This document shows positions 33,822 through 35,443 of a stretch of DNA of 35,443 bases, piece after piece. This DNA comes from CAZAQS01 sp964486825 (lineage in GTDB: Bacteria; Chloroflexota; Anaerolineae; Anaerolineales; UBA4823). Position numbers and translations under genes: made by a program. Each line of letters begins with the position of its first letter. Within the stretch, counting starts at the first letter, position 1. Below the pieces are notes generated by a model that saw only the letters and a program-made list of their open reading frames with translations, did no database searches and was not told where the DNA came from. The DNA is taken from the NCBI GenBank assembly GCA_964486825.1, contig CAZAQS010000017.1:1-35443 (forward strand), read 5' to 3'.

Positions 33822-35443
33822 ATGAGCTTTTTAGCCCCAGCGGCCTTTGTACTGGCAGCGTTGCTGCCGATCATCATAGCCATGTACCTGCTCAAGCTAC
33901 GGCGGACAGAGCAGGTGGTCTCGAGCGTCTACCTGTGGAAACGTATGGTGCGCGACCTGGAAGCCAATGCTCCCTGGCAACGCTTGAGACGTAACCCGCT
34001 GCTGCTGTTACAGCTTTTGTTCTTATCCATGCTAATCTTCGCACTGGCGCAGCCCTTTACCTGGACAGAAGGTGCAAGCGGGCAATCCGTCATCTTTATC
34101 CTGGATACATCAGCCAGCATGGCAGCTCTGGATGCGGTCCCGAACCGCCTGGAGGCTGCGAAAAACCAGGCCCGCCAGATGGTGGATGGTCTTCCGGATG
34201 ACGCCCGCGTAACCGTGATCTCAGCTTCCGATCAGGCCCAGGTGCTGGTCTCTTCCAGCCGGGACCGCAGGCAGATCTACCAGGTCATCGAATCGATCCA
34301 GGTCAGCACCGCAGGCAGCGACCTTTCCCCCGCTCTAGGTTTAGCCTCGGCCATCGCCGCACGCCAACCGGATACTGAGGTCGTTATCCTGTCAGATGGT
34401 CGGGTAAATATGCCTCAGCGCCTGAGCATCAAGGGGCGGGTGCGCTATTTCCCGATCGGACTGAGCGACGATAACCAGGCCATCAGCCTGCTGTCCCTGG
34501 AGACGAAATCCGGGGCAGAGGAGAAAACTGCCTTCGCCCAAATCACGAATTATTCCGCTGAAACTGCCGAGCGGCGTATCGAGCTTTATGCAGACGGCCT
34601 ATTATTTAACGCCTATGATCTCGAAATCCCTCCCGGAGGCCAGCAGGCCGTAGTGGCTGAAAATGTGCCGGCCGGGACCATGCTGGTATCAGCGATGCTG
34701 TCAGGTTCAGATGCATTCCCCCTGGACGACCAGGCCTGGGCAGTCGCCGTCCTGACACAGCCTGTCCCGCTCACCCTGGTTACAGAGGGCAACCGTTTCC
34801 TGGAAACAGGCTTGAGGCTGCTGCCCGGATTTGAGGTGACAGTTATCAAACCGGAAGAATTTGAGGCTGCTCATACAGAAGGCGCACAGGCTAGTGGGAC
34901 CGCTCAAGACAGTTCTGATGGACCGGCTCAAATAACCATCTTCGACGCTTACACCCCTATTAATGCCCCCTACCCGGATGGTAGCCTTTTGTTCATCGCC
35001 CCACCTCGCAGTACAGAGTATTTCACGGTCTCCGGGACGATCGACCACCCGGCGCCACGGGCTTTCAATCTCGAGGATCCGTTGGTAACGAACCTGACCC
35101 TATCCCAGGTCAATATATTGGATGCTGTCCAGGTCACGCAACCGGATTGGTCCCGGCGAGTGATTGAAGGGGAGGTGGGTGAAAGGACCTACCCCTTGCT
35201 AACAGTTGGCACGCTGGAAGGACGCCGGGTAGGCGTCCTGGCCTTTGACATCCGCCGGTCGGATTTGCCGCTCCAGGTCGCCTTCCCGATCTTGCTGGCA
35301 AGCCTGGGAGAGTGGTTATCTCCCGGCCGCTCCGGGGAGCTGCCCGGACAGGTGCCCGCTGGAGGACCTGTCACGCTCTCCCTACCACCTGAAATATCTT
35401 CTGCCACGATCTACCGCCCCGACCAAAGCAGGGTTAATATCCC
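33822..35443 (+). CDS. BatA-like membrane VWA protein, cut by the right edge
   Basis: The frame is open for 540 codons from ATG at 33822 and has no stop before the window ends. The N-terminal helix (APAAFVLAALLPIIIAMYLLKLRR) and second helix (NPLLLLQLLFLSMLIFALAQP, ~58-78) form the BatA/aerotolerance N-terminal domain. The VWA domain begins at ~89 with the MIDAS DTSAS (Asp95, Ser97, Ser99). The rest is a beta-rich extracytoplasmic region. It is the last visible gene of the operon and sits where BatA-type proteins usually follow MoxR and DUF58. Confidence 0.88.
   Translation, partial: MSFLAPAAFVLAALLPIIIAMYLLKLRRTEQVVSSVYLWKRMVRDLEANAPWQRLRRNPLLLLQLLFLSMLIFALAQPFTWTEGASGQSVIFILDTSASMAALDAVPNRLEAAKNQARQMVDGLPDDARVTVISASDQAQVLVSSSRDRRQIYQVIESIQVSTAGSDLSPALGLASAIAARQPDTEVVILSDGRVNMPQRLSIKGRVRYFPIGLSDDNQAISLLSLETKSGAEEKTAFAQITNYSAETAERRIELYADGLLFNAYDLEIPPGGQQAVVAENVPAGTMLVSAMLSGSDAFPLDDQAWAVAVLTQPVPLTLVTEGNRFLETGLRLLPGFEVTVIKPEEFEAAHTEGAQASGTAQDSSDGPAQITIFDAYTPINAPYPDGSLLFIAPPRSTEYFTVSGTIDHPAPRAFNLEDPLVTNLTLSQVNILDAVQVTQPDWSRRVIEGEVGERTYPLLTVGTLEGRRVGVLAFDIRRSDLPLQVAFPILLASLGEWLSPGRSGELPGQVPAGGPVTLSLPPEISSATIYRPDQSRVNI

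Noticed and set aside
1..35443. tRNA, rRNA, CRISPR, insertion sequence or phage gene
   Set aside because: No cloverleaf, repeat-spacer pattern, transposase or terminal inverted repeats were seen.

Overview
This window most resembles a member of the Chloroflexota, probably Anaerolineae-like, although no rRNA or other marker is present to prove it. The inference rests on moderate GC content, several TTG or GTG starts backed by strong Shine-Dalgarno sequences, secreted proteins with a Tyr-Leu-Pro stretch just after the signal peptide, and a MoxR/DUF58/VWA gene set joined to an ABC-2 exporter. No tRNA, rRNA, CRISPR array, insertion sequence or phage gene was seen.

Left third (1-8.5 kb): cell-surface glycan synthesis. 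A minus-strand operon encodes a hexapeptide acyltransferase, a membrane-anchored family 2 glycosyltransferase and a B12-type radical SAM protein that runs off the left edge. Next to it lie the heptose genes: gmhB on the plus strand, and on the minus strand a polyprenyl-phosphate sugar transferase, an NAD-dependent sugar epimerase, hddA and gmhA. Together these make D-glycero-D-manno-heptose 1-phosphate and start a lipid-linked glycan. The nucleotidyltransferase is not in the window.

Middle (8.5-15.6 kb): a minus-strand operon of three large exported proteins. They are a PQQ-type beta-propeller, a DUF5060 glycoside-hydrolase-like protein with two carbohydrate-binding-like modules inserted in its barrel, and a CBM9-like/DNRLRE protein. 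The leader carries a clear class I cyclic-di-GMP (GEMM-I) riboswitch followed by an intrinsic terminator. All three proteins share a motif of the form D-x-[EK]-[FI]-Y-L-P after the signal peptide. The simplest reading is a set of matrix-modifying or matrix-binding proteins switched by c-di-GMP and placed beside exopolysaccharide synthesis genes. This is the most interesting unit in the window.

15.9-24 kb: housekeeping and mixed genes. These are a PRC-barrel protein and GAPDH (minus), a Ku-LigD end-joining pair (plus) with LigD in PE-LIG-POL order, a LiaF-like membrane protein (plus), and a two-subunit CoA-transferase (minus).

24.4 kb to the right edge: a tightly packed plus-strand operon. 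It encodes a large exported, membrane-anchored protein, an ABC ATPase, an ABC-2 permease with an extra extracytoplasmic domain, a membrane coiled-coil protein with a Gly/Gln/Glu repeat, a lipoprotein, a MoxR AAA+ ATPase, a DUF58 protein and a BatA-like VWA protein cut by the window end. It looks like one envelope-associated machine whose substrate is unknown.
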